From: Blastobasis lacticolella
Taxonomy: Eukaryota > Arthropoda > Insecta > Lepidoptera > Blastobasidae
Length of the DNA stretch: 64,000 bases
Assembly (NCBI GenBank): GCA_905147135.1
Contig: LR990039.1
Location: 31,493,708-31,557,707 of the forward strand
Reading direction: 5' to 3'
Positions within the stretch are counted from its first letter, which is position 1, and each line of letters starts with the position of its first letter. A program made the translations under genes and the position numbers. Positions 41,850 through 53,060 of this stretch are shown here, piece after piece. The notes under the pieces were generated by a model. The model ran no database searches, was not told where the DNA came from, and saw only the letters and a list, made by a program, of their open reading frames with translations.

Positions 41850-42606
41850 ACTGACACTTGCTTCATTTATCTCACCGAGGGAGCAACTTAATAAATTGGA
41901 GCGTTTACAAAACTACTGTATTAAATTTATTTTCGGCCTCCGCAAGTTTGATCATGTGTCGGAGTTTCGTGCTCGGCTACAGCAGCTTCCCATTCGCCAG
42001 CGACATATTTTTCATACGCTTTCTTTCCTATATCGTGTGCTGTTCGATCGCTACTCACCGCAATACTTAAAAGAGCGTTTCCAGTACGATTCCGACGTAC
42101 GGAGTAGATCTCTGCGCTCTTCCCGAGATCTGACGTTGGTAATGCCCCATCGTGCGACAAGCTTCTACGACAATTCCTTTACCGTACAGTCGGTACGCCT
42201 GTGGAATGCGCTTTCCCGTGAGGTAAGATGTTCGGATTCGCCGAGTATATTCAAATGAAGATTGAAGGGTCGTCTCCTTTCTACCCTGAACACATGATTT
42301 TATCGTCTGTGTCTTGTAAAGCGGTTTTGATTTTAAATATTATTGTTTTTGTTTAGTTTAATATATAGTTCTTTTTATAGTATATTTATTGCATTTCTTC
42401 ACTGTATGGTGATTGTAACTGCTACATCGAATCTCAAATGTACATTGCCTATAGTTTTTCGCTTACCGACCTCCACCATATCCATGTAAATGGTTGCCTG
42501 GAAGAGATCGCTATTGGCGATAAGCCCGCCCTAGTCCTAGTTATAATCTTACAGAATCTGTTATAATTATACTGTTAATATACAATAAAGTGTTAAATAA
42601 ATAAAT
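41850..42606 (+). pseudogene. CR1/jockey-like LINE, C-terminal domain and 3' UTR
   Basis: 41896-42255 encodes L-E-R-L-Q-N-Y-C-I-K-F-I-F-G-L-R-K, H-V-S-E-F-R-A-R-L, L-P-I-R-Q-R, ending S-V-R-L-W-N-A-L with a stop at 42256-42258. It is followed by a long 3' UTR with GGAAGAGATCGCTATTGGCG-ATAAGCCCGCC and an AATAAA before a TAAA tail (42580-42606). Same domain as the antisense copy at the window end (63330-64000). Confidence 0.8.
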
Positions 42607-42734
42607 ATCATTAGGTTTTATGCAATTTGTCTTTCCAACTACCTATGCACCTTTAATGTTTCAAACTACCTGTAATGACCTCTATGTTATATATGTTTTG
42701 GACATCATTTGTTAGAGCCCTCCATTTTGATACT

Positions 42735-43260
42735 CCACTGGTTAACAGAACAAACAAGTACGTCTAGAAATACATAATTCGTAGACCATTTAAAATAATG
42801 GTCGCATCCAAATAAAGATACTATGATCTTCTCTTTTCAGAACATAATATAATGAATTGGAGAGCCATTAAAGCCTGAAGGACCAAAACCAAAAATACCC
42901 ATAAAAAACATTATTAATGTATGAAAAATTAAAGTACAACGTGCCAAACCAACGTTTAAACAGAAGTCCTAACAGTCGTTAGTAATAACACAAGTCAGGG
43001 TTCAACCCTACATACTACAAAATTCGATTTGAATCAAAACATTAGTAAATAGTAATCTGATTTAAAAACGTAGTCTGATTTTACAGAAATGACTGAATTT
43101 TACAGGGAGGAATGATCAGAGCCTGAAGAGCCAAATATAAAGATACCCTTAAAAAAAACTATATTATACTATTAAAAATAAAAGTATTCAACATGATGAA
43201 CCAACGTTAAAACAGGAGTCCTCATAACCGTAAGTAATAAGTCAAGAGAGATCCTACATT
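42735..43260 (-). repeat. two-unit copy of the long-TIR arm sequence
   Basis: About 525 bp matching 25585-26120 in the same orientation and order (AACAAGTACGTCTAGAAATA ... AAGAGAGATCCTAC), with small indels. It shows the arm pair exists as a dispersed repeat without an inverted partner. Confidence 0.8.
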
Positions 43261-43269
43261 ATATGTACT

Positions 43270-43350
43270 TATAGCGAAATCCTGGATCATGTTTAAGGCG
43301 GACCACGGACCCTCGCACGTGACAGCACAATCGGGACATTAACGCCATTT
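43270..43350 (+). repeat. repeat family H, 3' fragment
   Basis: GCGAAATCCTGGATCATG-TTAAGGCGGACCACGGACC and ACATTAACGCC match the end of 22995-23260. Confidence 0.55.
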
Positions 43351-43354
43351 TTTA

Positions 43355-44290
43355 ACAATTTACACGTTTGATTAGTCTTTGTGGAGCGAGTGTTTCAGGG
43401 TTTAACCCGTGCGATTTCGCACAGGTAATCGTATGCAACGCAAGTCGAACCACGTGACCCGCCAAGTCCTCTTATTTGACACTAGCTATACATTAAAATT
43501 TTAAATATTCAATGTGGCGGACTTGGGGCGCCATGTTGTAAGGTCCGAACATTTTTTTCTCCGATACCCGCTCGACAATAAATCGGTAAAAACTAATTTA
43601 TTTTGAATCTTAGCCTGTATCCGAACACAAATTATCAATCTAGGATAATTTCTGAACGTTTTAACATATAATAAGTCTGTGTAAACTGTGTGGCGATTAA
43701 GTTTGTCCAGTTTTATATCCATGAAAATTTTCCCCGTTTTCCAAAAAAAAACGTTCGTCACGCGCACGCATATTTATTGCTTTAAAAGTGTTAAAAGTGA
43801 GTGTTTAAGTGAAAGGGTGAGTTATTTTTGTTATTTATTGTATTTTTTACACATTGTTTACACATAACAACAACTATAATTTAAAAATTGTAATGTAAAA
43901 ACTTGTTTTGGACAGTTCAGTACTAGTGGGTCTCATTTCAATTCAGATTATGGAAATATTTACGCTCTAAGCATGCTGCATGATAATAAAGTAATATTGT
44001 GTGTATATTTTAGTTCAATAATAATATTGTTTTTTTATGAAATCATGTAACATTTGCTTATTTATCTCATAGTAACGTAACCAAAGCGATCCGTATTCAG
44101 CCGCCATTACATTTTCCGTGGAATTTTATTTATCTGTGACAAAAACGTATGCCGAAATAGGCGAATTTCATGTAAGACATGTCGATAATATTATCGATAA
44201 CATAAAATCATTTTATTTTTATAGTAGTAGTTTGAGATTTCGTTACATAACTTGAAATTAGTTTTTATTAGCGTGTATTGTTTATAAGAA
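43355..44290. other. no gene; short hairpin at 43407-43424
   Basis: CCGTGCGATTTCGCACAGG (about 43407-43425) folds as a 6-7-bp stem. The minus-strand open frame 43501-43767 has no recognised domain. ATCGATAATATTATCGATAA-type palindromes occur at about 44183-44201. Confidence 0.45.
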
Positions 44291-44304
44291 TTGTAATATT
44301 CTTG

Positions 44305-44567
44305 GCCGTGTGGTGTCCGGCAGAGTAGAATAGCACCAACCCCTTACACTCATGGGTGTCCGTACAAGGCGACTAATGTTTTCGAGGCAAAAGATCAAGA
44401 GTCTCCGTAGTCTGGAAAATGGGCAGCAGCATTTTCCATTGTATTATTTAAACACTGCGATCTCCAACCCGCCTGCCAAGCGTGGAGATTATGGCAATAA
44501 CCTCCCCTTTCGTGGGAGAGGCCCTAAGTCCTGCAGTGGACTGTTACGGGCTGTGATGATGATGATG
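44305..44567 (+). mobile_element. (GAT)n-tailed SINE, full-length, with TSD
   Basis: Flanked by a perfect 10-bp duplication, AATATTCTTG (44295-44304 and 44568-44577). It runs from GCCGTGTGGTGTCCGGC to a GAT repeat of four units. Nearly identical by eye to 8692-8954, so both are probably young. Confidence 0.9.
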
Positions 44568-44664
44568 AATATTCTTGAGTTTATTCGGAAAAAAAATATT
44601 TATTGTGATATAGGTACTTAGTGACCTTGTATAACGAGTTTTCGATGATAATAGCAATATTTAC

Positions 44665-44950
44665 GACCTGAGTGGTACAGTGGTTAACATCCGTGTGCAA
44701 CATGCAACAGTCTGCCACGCAAGAGGTCCCGGGTTCGATTCCCGGCCGGGCAGAAATTGAAATGATGAATTTTAATTTCTGTTACGGGTCTGGGTCTTAT
44801 TATACATACATTATGTATGTATAATAAGTACATATTTAAAAGTATATAAGTAGTATATCAGTTATCTAGCACCTATAAAACAAGCTTTGCTTACTTTGGG
44901 GCTACATGGCGCTGTGTTAATTTGTCCACGATTATTTATTTATTTATTTA
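44665..44950 (+). mobile_element. tRNA-derived SINE, complete
   Basis: Pol III promoter: box A TGGTACAGTGG (44673-44683) and box B GGTTCGATTCC (44732-44742). The body is unrelated to tRNA, with TTCTGTTACGGGTCTGGGT and ACAAGCTTTGCTTACTTTGG, and there is a TTTA microsatellite tail. The GCCACGC-AGAGGTCCCGGG segment identifies the family at 20874 and 57834. No target-site duplication was read with certainty. Confidence 0.88.
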
Positions 44951-45810
44951 GGTACACAAGCTTATAAAATTTGTGATACGAGTAATTTCTATTATTTTTG
45001 CCAGATGGCTTGGAATGTAAGTGACGGCGCCGTCCCAGACGACATTCTGGAGGCCCTCAACGATGAGGAAGATTTCGAGGAGTCTGGGTCGGAGCCGCCA
45101 CTTTATTCAGAGGACGAGGATGAGGTCCTACTTATATAGTTTTTTTTTTGACAGAAATACAATTTTTCTTTGTTCGAAGTGAAATTATTGAAATAATTTG
45201 TTTCCACAAGACTGAACAAAACTGGAATATTATTACGATAAGCAGAAAAATATTATAAAGGTGGTGGATTGACTATGGGGAGATTGTTGAATTTGGCCTT
45301 GATTGTTTTTTTGTTGATGATTTCTGGTTACCTGTGTATTTAAGCTTTTTATGTGTGGTGGTGGTCACTGATAGGCTTTTTGAGCCGCTTTTTGATCTTT
45401 AAGCATATTTATGTCAATGGTCTAAATTGTTATTGTGTTTTATTACGATTTCATTTTATTTCACGTGTAGTGATTCTCATTGGTAATGCTCTGCTTGGGG
45501 TTCGTTTTAGAACAGACAATATGCTAACATCTTTGTTTTTCACAGGATGATTTGGATCTTCCAATATTCGATCTTCCGATATTCAAAAGAATAGTGCCCG
45601 CGTGCCCGTACGCCTCGCAAGCGTAAGTAAAAATGGTTCTTGAATATTATTATTTTAGTAATTTGTTAGTGATACGATTTTCTTATTTTTTTAAATTACT
45701 TACAGTGAACATAACATCGTCATATTCGACGATGCCGGCCGCGAGCTGATTGCTCCGGAGGACGACGCCCAGCCCGATGATACGTAAGTTTTATACGATT
45801 TTTGCAATAT

Positions 45811-46050
45811 TTATATATACTAATATTATAAAGAAATAATAATTGTATGTTTGTGAGTTTTTGAGTTTGTTTGTTGGAGGTAAACTCCGAAACTACTGAA
45901 CCGGTTTTACAAATTCTTTTACTATACTACACTATACCTGAGTGACGTAGGCTACATTTTATTCCAGAAAAATAATAAGGTCCCTCAAGATAGTTTATAG
46001 TTTACAAAAAACGAACTGCGCGCGGGTGAGTACCGCGCCGGACTGCTAGT
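45811..46050 (+). mobile_element. non-autonomous Helitron, complete
   Basis: Lies in an intron of the piggyBac pseudogene. The 5' end TATATACTAATATTATAAAG and the AACTACTGAACCGG-TTT block are those of a ubiquitous lepidopteran Helitron family. The 3' end has a GC-rich hairpin (GCGCGCGGGTGAGTACCGCGC) followed by GGACTGCTAG next to T, the CTAG terminus. The exon-flanking splice sites are preserved around it. About 240 bp, no coding. Confidence 0.75.
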
Positions 46051-47499
46051 ACATTTGAAATGTTTTCTTGCAGGGAAGAAATGCAGTTCATGGACCCTGA
46101 TGCCCATGAACTGTTTCTACCGGTGGCTGCATCTGCAGCCAATACGGCGGGGGTCAGTGGGGCAGCGGAGGGGGCTCGGGGTCGGCGTCCTCGCCGAGGC
46201 GGTAGGGGCGGACGGGGACGAGGAGGTCGGGTGAAACCAAATTGGTGAGCGGTCGGCTCATTCCTTCAGCAATGGTACGATACTAACGTCTCAGAAATCC
46301 TAATCCTGTTCTCCTTTTATATGATGTTAGGTATCATAGGATATTAGGTATGATGTTAAGATGCCTAGCATCAACTCTTGTTTTACTCTCAATCCTCTTC
46401 TCATAACAGAGGTATTCCGGACGATGTTCACACAAAATAATTTATGGAATTTGCAAAGAGCGCTTCACTTCGTAGACAACACCACGCGCACTCCGCAATC
46501 TGATAGACTATTTTGTTTCGGCCTCATACTTGGCCACCTAAACGCAAAATTTAAGGAAAACTATGTACCACAGCAAAACGTTAGCATCGAAGAATCACTG
46601 ACCTTATGGAAAGGGTTTTTGTCGTTCAAACAATGCATAAAATCGAAGGCGGCCAAGTTCGGTATTAAAACATTTTAACTCTGCGAATCGGCAACGGGGT
46701 ATCTATGGTAGTTTTTTGTATACACGGGGAAAAACAGTAAAGGCGACTCCACTGTGCCTGTAAGTACCCAAACAGTCTTAAGACTGAAATCGCCGCTTCT
46801 AAATAAAGGCTATACATTATTCATGGACAATTGGTTCAATTCTCCTGCACTCGCGCGATATTTATAAGCTAACAGAACGGATTGCGTTGGGACGCTGAGA
46901 ACATCGCGACGAGGGGTGCCGGCATTAGTTTCTTTGGCTAAATTGCGGGAAGGTGAATATTTGGCTCGTAATGCGGGGGATGTAACTGTGTTGGCATTTC
47001 AGGACAAAAAGAAAATAGTTGGCATATCAACATATCATGGCTCTGAACTCGGGCAGACTGTGGCGAAACCTCGTAAGCCGTCTGTATGGAAGCCTCAACT
47101 GGTCCTTGATTATAACATCGGTATGGGAGGGGTAGACTGAAAAGACCAAATGCTCGAACCCTATGAACTGAAGAGGAAGCGCTGTGCAAAATGGTATATG
47201 AAGTTGTTCAAGCGTCTCTTGAACGCTTCTATCCTAAATGCACGAATAGTGCATGATGCTTCGCGGCGGCGACTTGACTACCCTGATGACCGACAGATGG
47301 ACCACGTAGTATTTCGCCTCAACCTTATCCAGCAGATTCTGGAAAAGCATCTTGCCTTAGTCCCTGCTTCAAACCGGAATATCGTTATAAGACCGTCAAA
47401 CGTCTTTAGCTCGTCTCGGCTAACTGGCCGGAATCATTGGGTTACTCACATACCTCAATCAGCTGCAGGAGGATCTTCCCGGAATAAACGCTTGACATG

Positions 47500-47742
47500 T
47501 GTCCGAGTAGAATAGCACCAACCCCTTACACTCGCGGGTGTCGTACAAGGCGACTAATGTTTAGAGGAATAAATCTAAGTCTCCGTAGGCTGGAAAATGG
47601 GCAGCAGCGTTTTCCATTGTTATATTTATAATACTGCGATCTCCAACCCGCCTGCCAAGCGTGGAGATTACGGCGATAACCTTCCTTTTCGTGGGAGAGG
47701 CCCTTAGTCCTGCAGTGGACTGTTTATGGGTTGTTATGATGA
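47500..47742 (+). mobile_element. (GAT)n-tailed SINE inserted in the piggyBac Cys-rich domain
   Basis: Copy from GAGTAGAATAGCACCAACCC to a short GAT tail; the first ~20 bp of the element are missing. It separates the first Cys of the transposase C-terminal domain (47497) from the remaining Cys pairs (47743 on). The flanks ATGTGT and ATGTGG suggest a decayed duplication. Confidence 0.85.
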
Positions 47743-47869
47743 TGTATGTGGTGCTCTAAAAGGTACCGTACCAGAAGTCTTACTTCCTGGCGATGTGAGA
47801 CATGTGATGTAGCCCTTTGTGTTCCGGACTGTTTTAAGGAGTTTCATACTCTTCCTTAGCCCATCTGGT

Positions 47870-49335
47870 GAAATGCGGTGATTGTCGCCCATACCATCTA
47901 CGATTAATACAGCTTCTTTTCCTTTTCATTTCATTGCGATGGTATGGCCTTCACTGGGGGTAGAATGTATAGCCTTTATTTGCTATTCGCACACACTCTT
48001 TGTCGTCACTTCTCAATACATCTAAAGTTACACTAAACATTCGCAATATTCATACCGCTTTAATGAATATCTTTGTCTCCTTTCCTAAAATCGGCTCATT
48101 TTTATTTTGGATGAAAGGGTTATTGGAAGTAAGTGTATGTTGTGGAATGAGAAAGCTTAATTTTATTTAACTTTTAAATATCATAAAAACTGTAATTCAA
48201 CTTTTCTGGAAATTTATCCCCTAGAAGGAGTGAAATACAGGAAGCTTTTCTAGTCATTCAATGGATTTAATTGAAACTTTGATAGAAATACTTTGCAGTC
48301 CTAACAATGAAAAATGTAATAAATGCTTTTGAAAATTCATGCGATAAGTGTGAAATAGGGAGTAGAAAACGATTTTCTCATGGAAGTAAAATAAAGGCAG
48401 CATTTTCTTTTGCTATTTTGACTGGCTATTTAGAAAGTTTTTGAAAATGCCCAGTGCAAAGGGATGAATGAATGGTGGTAATATTGAATAGGAAATGAAC
48501 AGGAAAGTGGTCCACGCGGAAAAAGTAACGGACAAAAACCAATATTGAATATAAGCACAGTAGTGTGTATTTATTGTTGTAAAGAGGAAACATTTCTTTA
48601 AAATGATTAAGATAACAATACTTACAGAATTGTAGAAAAGGTTGTTATCAACCAATCTTTTGTGTAAATTTTTATCGATTCATGTAAAACTTCGAGTTAC
48701 AGGTTTTTTGAAGTAATTGTATATTGATATGTGAGAAAACTTTGTATATAATTTTATAATTATCTTAGGTTATTATATCATAACGTGCATAAGACTGATT
48801 TATGATTACAATGCAAAATTGTAGAAAGAGTAGTTGCTTTCCTTCATTCATTTTAAATGTATGTTGATGAATGGGAAAACGTTTTACAAATTATGCCGAC
48901 TGTTATTTAATAATGTTGTAGTAAGAATAATACATTATTCTAAATACTGTTAATACTGTAACTAATAACGCTATCAGTTAATCACAATCACAAAATATTA
49001 CCCAATAACTATATTTGTAGGACAGTAACTACATGTATTATTACTGTAGAATGTGTTACATCATAATCTTGTAATAATCTAAAATAGCGTCATGGTAAGC
49101 TAATCGGATACCGAAACTGTTGAACCAGTCTCAGAGTCACGCAGCAGTTGGGGTGCAGAAGTTCGACTAGCCGGACAGTTCCCGGACATTGTGAGCGTTG
49201 CTTAAGCTTTGATTAACCCTCGCAAGCAGGGTGTCACTAGACCAGTGCCGTTATAGACCATTAACTATATAATTCAATTCCAATTCGTTTTTTGAAAGCT
49301 CTCTAAAAACTAACGTATATTTTCATGAACTACCT
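47870..49335. other. no gene seen
   Basis: AT-rich, no domain recognised. A minus-strand stretch at about 47850-47960 reads protein-like (V-D-G-M-G-D-N) but overlaps the sense piggyBac domain and is not supported. Confidence 0.4.
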
Positions 49336-49341
49336 TTCCGG

Positions 49342-49720
49342 ATAACTTTGGCTAACAAATTGCATGCTTAAGAATCCTGTCCCCGACCCCACAACCATAA
49401 TGCGGTCACTTACACGCTTCACGTCCAAGGCGAAGTCCCGAAAGTCCTCAGGGAGCACCACCCCCACCCCGTTATCCCCACTCGGAGAGCCAGAGTATTT
49501 TACCTTATAGCTGTTCCCGATGTTACGGGACCTGTTGCCTCTCCACCTGGTCTCCTGCAGAAACGCCACTGCCACCTTACACCTGGCGAGTACGTTGTCC
49601 AACTTACGAGCACGCCCGGTCAGCGAACTAAGGTTCCAATTTTCTTTCCTTTTCTGGACTTTTCTTTGGGCTAACTCCATTAACAAGTTCCACCTTTGGC
49701 CCGGTCGACCTAACCCATTT
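49342..49720 (-). pseudogene. RTE endonuclease domain fragment, antisense
   Basis: The minus strand (about 49720 down to 49342) encodes N-L-S-S-L-T-G-R-A-R-K-L, A-F-L-Q-E-T-R-W-R-G, D-N-G-V-G-V-V-L-P and V-S-D-R-I-M, the start of the apurinic-type endonuclease of RTE elements, including the catalytic Glu in Q-E-T. The frame is open for this whole piece but cut on both sides. It complements the C-terminal fragments elsewhere. Confidence 0.85.
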
Positions 49721-49824
49721 ATCACTGAGGTAGGGCAATCCCTCTGCGCGTCGTTTCGCGGCGACGCTCTATCTATGTCGGGTTTCTGTACTTGATCGTC
49801 GTTCAATAGGTGTATTATGGGTCT

Positions 49825-49880
49825 CATTTGTAGCGCCCCTGGTGTTGCTGATGTCGGTTGGCGGCGGTAACCATACAAGC
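49825..49880 (-). repeat. repeat family F fragment, antisense
   Basis: GCGCCCCTGGTGTTGCTGA and GGCGGCGGTAACCATAC match the antisense end of family F, here joined to the RTE endonuclease fragment. Confidence 0.5.
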
Positions 49881-50149
49881 ATCAGCGTCGAGCGCCTGTC
49901 TGTCTGTCAGCGATAAACTCAAAAACCACTGAACGCAATTTCATGCTGTTTTCACAAAAATAGTGATTCATGAGAAAAGTTAAGGTATATAATTTGTTAA
50001 GGTTACTACCCGTGCGACGCCACGGTTTGTTAGGATGTAATAACTTAGTAAGACATTTAAAGTTTGTATTTGTCCTTTCTAATGCATGCCTCATTTGCAA
50101 TTATTATAATTTCAGACAACCACGTCCAGAGATCACGTTACTGATAAGA

Positions 50150-50620
50150 CCGCCATTTGCACTATGCTTTTAGATATCTGTTATATTTATGTATGTCCTA
50201 TGGTGTGCAATGGTGGTTATTGTATTGTATAGTAGAAATAATAATAATAGATTGTCAATTAGATTTATAGAGCCCTGTAAATTATAACAATGTTTTGACG
50301 TAAATAAAATAGCGCCATCTAGCTCCCATCCCGCGAATCAACGTCGTGCGCAGAGACGTTATTGCCTTTGTCACTGGATGCGAGGCCTTGCTCCTAAGCG
50401 GCGCTAGTATGTATTGCGCCGCGTCGCATGTCTATGCGCACGCGTAGACAAAGATTGTTTTTGTTTGGATAATTATGATGGCGTCTAGACGGTTTTGCGA
50501 ATGTTGTGTTTTTTTGAATAAACGTTGCTAAAGTGACTCCCAAGTATTTTCACTCACTCACGCCCGCTAAAAATGTATTTTTTAATATAAGACTAAAAGG
50601 TAATAATACCACATCGGAGC
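50150..50620. other. no gene; LTR-like stretch
   Basis: GC-richer 50325-50460 followed by TTGAATAAACGTTGCTAAAG (50513-50532) and a C/T-rich end resembles promoter-polyadenylation organisation of a solo LTR. No inverted TG...CA border or second copy was seen. Weak. Confidence 0.2.
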
Positions 50621-50727
50621 GAGGCAGTAGAGTAACATTCACCTACAGGTAAGTATGATCAATATCCTCTGTCAACAATAGTCCACTACTGGAGTTGAGC
50701 ATCCTCCATGCCAATTAATTGTTTTGC

Positions 50728-50752
50728 TAATATATATATATATATATATCTA
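50728..50752. repeat. (TA)n microsatellite
   Basis: About 10 TA units. Confidence 0.9.
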
Positions 50753-50894
50753 CTCCCGACAATCAATTTTGAAATCGCAAAGTTCAACATACTCAACAGA
50801 AAACGCCATTAAAACATTAGGTTGAATGGCAGAAGTGGCAGCGGTCAATAGATTTTTCGTTTCTTGTTGTTGTTTGTATCATTTACATTTTTGT

Positions 50895-50965
50895 TCAATT
50901 TTTATGCTACGTAGTGACAACCGAGCCGGTAGTCTATCTGATGGTAAGCGGCAATTATCGCCAAT
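50895..50965 (+). repeat. repeat family F fragment
   Basis: CTATCTGATGGTAAGCGGCA with flanking sequence is a diverged family F piece. Confidence 0.4.
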
Positions 50966-51477
50966 ATATTTCATTTAGGTTGCAGGCAACAAAAATGCAG
51001 AACGAAAATTACGTTGCCACTGTAAGAACTAAGATAAAATGCCCATACCTATAATTGCTCTGGCTTCCTTATCCTTCAAACCGAACACAACAATGCTAGA
51101 GGTTTTGTATCTTATAAGGCATCCATAAGGAATCTTTAGTAAAGCTTGAAAAACTAGGGACAATAACGCGACCGCCCACGGCGACACAAGTAGTCACGTG
51201 GCCTGTCACAACAGTGGCGCGCGACTAGGTCAGGTGCAATCGCTGCAAAACTAATAGGTCCCACTTCGGTATGAAAAGAACTTAGTTAATACGTGTAAGT
51301 CGTCGTCACTAGGCTCAGTGATATAAGTATTTATTTGTTCAAAATTGGTTTAGTAGTTTCAGAGATTAAACGTTAAAAAACAAAATATACTCTTCAGCTA
51401 TAAGTATTTATTAGTAAATGAGATAACTAAACTTGGAATCATCTCATCTTACCTATAGGTATACTAAACGATCATCG

Positions 51478-51545
51478 CCGCGGTTTTCACCTGCGTTCAG
51501 TCCGAAACTCCGCTAACAAGTCCATACCGCGTGATCCTGTTATTA
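51478..51545 (-). repeat. dispersed repeat family G, inverted copy
   Basis: Reverse complement contains GAGTTTCGGACTGAACGC plus flanking matches to 18149-18235. Confidence 0.5.
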
Positions 51546-51549
51546 TTTT

Positions 51550-53055
51550 GGGTTTAGTATGATTCTATGGAAGAATATAGCTTCCTAATAAACAAATATT
51601 TTACGAAGTCGGATAGCCAAGAGGTTGCGTTAATCTACAATCGTTTGTGGTAGAAAAAATGTATGGGATTTAATATAAGCTAACGTTATCTGACATAAGC
51701 TGTTTGTGGTAGAAATTCTTGGTCCATAGACAATTCACGTACTTTCAGTGTACAAAGGAGGCGGATTGGCGGATGATCCTACACAATCAAGAGTCAATGT
51801 AGATGTTGGTAGAAATAGTCGAACTTCGAGCTGTCAATTTTCTACCATACACGCATCACGCAAGCGGAGCTGTCAAAGATGGCTAAACACCCAGTAGTTT
51901 CAGAAGAGCGTTCAAGCATTATTCTTCAGTTTTATATAATTACTTGTTAGTAAATGATATAGGTAAATAATATTACTGAACATGCATGCTAAAATAACTA
52001 GGCTGTGTCACAGTATACCACATGATCAATTGTAGAATGTCTAAACGCTACAAATAGGTACTATGTCCATTTTCCGTTGTTCACGCAGACGAAGTCGCGG
52101 AAAACAGCTAGTAGATAATACTAAAAATGCATGCCAAAATTACTAAAGGAAATAGAATTGATAAATGAGGTAAAGAAATCATTTAATCGACAATTACATT
52201 TTCGAGTTACGTCACTATCGATACTCGCGTTTTTCCCAATTTCTATAGTAAATTCTTTCACATTACAAACCCTTTTTTTTCAATATTTTTGTATGAAAAG
52301 AACATGAAAATTATATTGTAGTTTATTATTTAGCAATACTAGAATTAAAAAACCAAATATTGCTACAAAAATAACGTAAACAATAGGTCAAAATTTGACT
52401 TTGATGATAGTCGTTACTTTTTCTCTCTCGTTCTCCCTGACTTTGATTATTTGAGTATATTTTAAATATTGCATTTTATTTCCACAAAAAGTAGTTTGTA
52501 ATATAAAGTAGACAATATTTTTATTACTTTATGAGCATTTCTAACAATATCATCACGGGGATTCTCTCATAAAAAATACTACAGACCACAGACATGATTA
52601 TTCTGTTGAGGCAAAATTCGTATGAGTCCGAGCCACATATTTTACCGATTATTCAATGTTGTCTATAGTTTAGAGAAAACCAAAGCATTTTACCATAAAG
52701 TAGGACAGTTGGAGCCTCTATTGTAATAGTCTTATGATTGAATTTCGTAATAGTAAGCTCATAAATGAACTACAAAGTTAGTGAGTACCAAGTATCTCGT
52801 ATGGTTTGTTTACGCTCATGTTCACGAGCTGATATTCAGTGTTTTAAGTGTCTGTGTGTATTATTTCGCTGATTAATGATGTAGATAATATCTTTGAGCG
52901 TCGGGCTCTTTTTGTTTCAAGTCGATCCGTTGCTTATGTGCCGATTTATGTTTACAAGAGTGTCAAGTGTCCGGCCGCCGTTGAAAGTACTCGAGTTTTT
53001 GACAGATGAGCAATAATTGACATTGGTTGAATCTGATTAATTTATTGGTATACAT
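51550..53055. other. no gene; Helitron end at 52080-52113
   Basis: CAGACGAAGTCGCGGAAAACAGCTAGT (about 52087-52113) is the 3' terminus typical of another lepidopteran Helitron group. The 5' part is not identifiable. GTTTGTGGTAGAAA is repeated at about 51643 and 51707. Nothing coding. Confidence 0.5.
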
Positions 53056-53060
53056 ATTGT

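Larger units (their letters stand above)
45005..47859 (+). pseudogene. multi-exon piggyBac transposase pseudogene
   Basis: An acidic N-terminus in exons 45005-45124 (D-D-I-L-E-A-L, S-E-D-E-D-E), 45546-45622, 45706-45783 and 46074-46244 (ends in an R-G-G-R-G-R-G-G basic stretch). All four have GT-AG borders and compatible phases. The core follows at 46378-47515: W-N-L-Q-R-A-L-H-F-V-D, F-K-E-N-Y-V-P-Q-Q-N, K-S-K-A-A-K-F-G-I-K-T, M-D-N-W-F-N-S-P (second Asp) and G-V-D before a stop, then D-Q-M (third Asp). The first catalytic Asp position reads S-I-E-E-S instead of S-I-D-E-S. The segment between the R-G region and the core is deleted. The C-terminal Cys-rich domain (C-x2-C, C-E-T-C, C-V-P-D-C; 47743-47859) is split off by a SINE. 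At least three stops or shifts (about 46678, 46712, 47138). Confidence 0.85.

Noticed and set aside
41927..42160. Antisense 77-codon open frame
   Set aside because: Shadow of the LINE C-terminal coding region on the plus strand.
44665..44750. tRNA gene
   Set aside because: The tRNA-like head is followed by a body shared with two other loci and a TTTA tail, so it is a SINE.
47850..47960. Minus-strand protein-like stretch (V-D-G-M-G-D)
   Set aside because: Overlaps the sense piggyBac Cys-rich domain; no longer frame or homology recognised.
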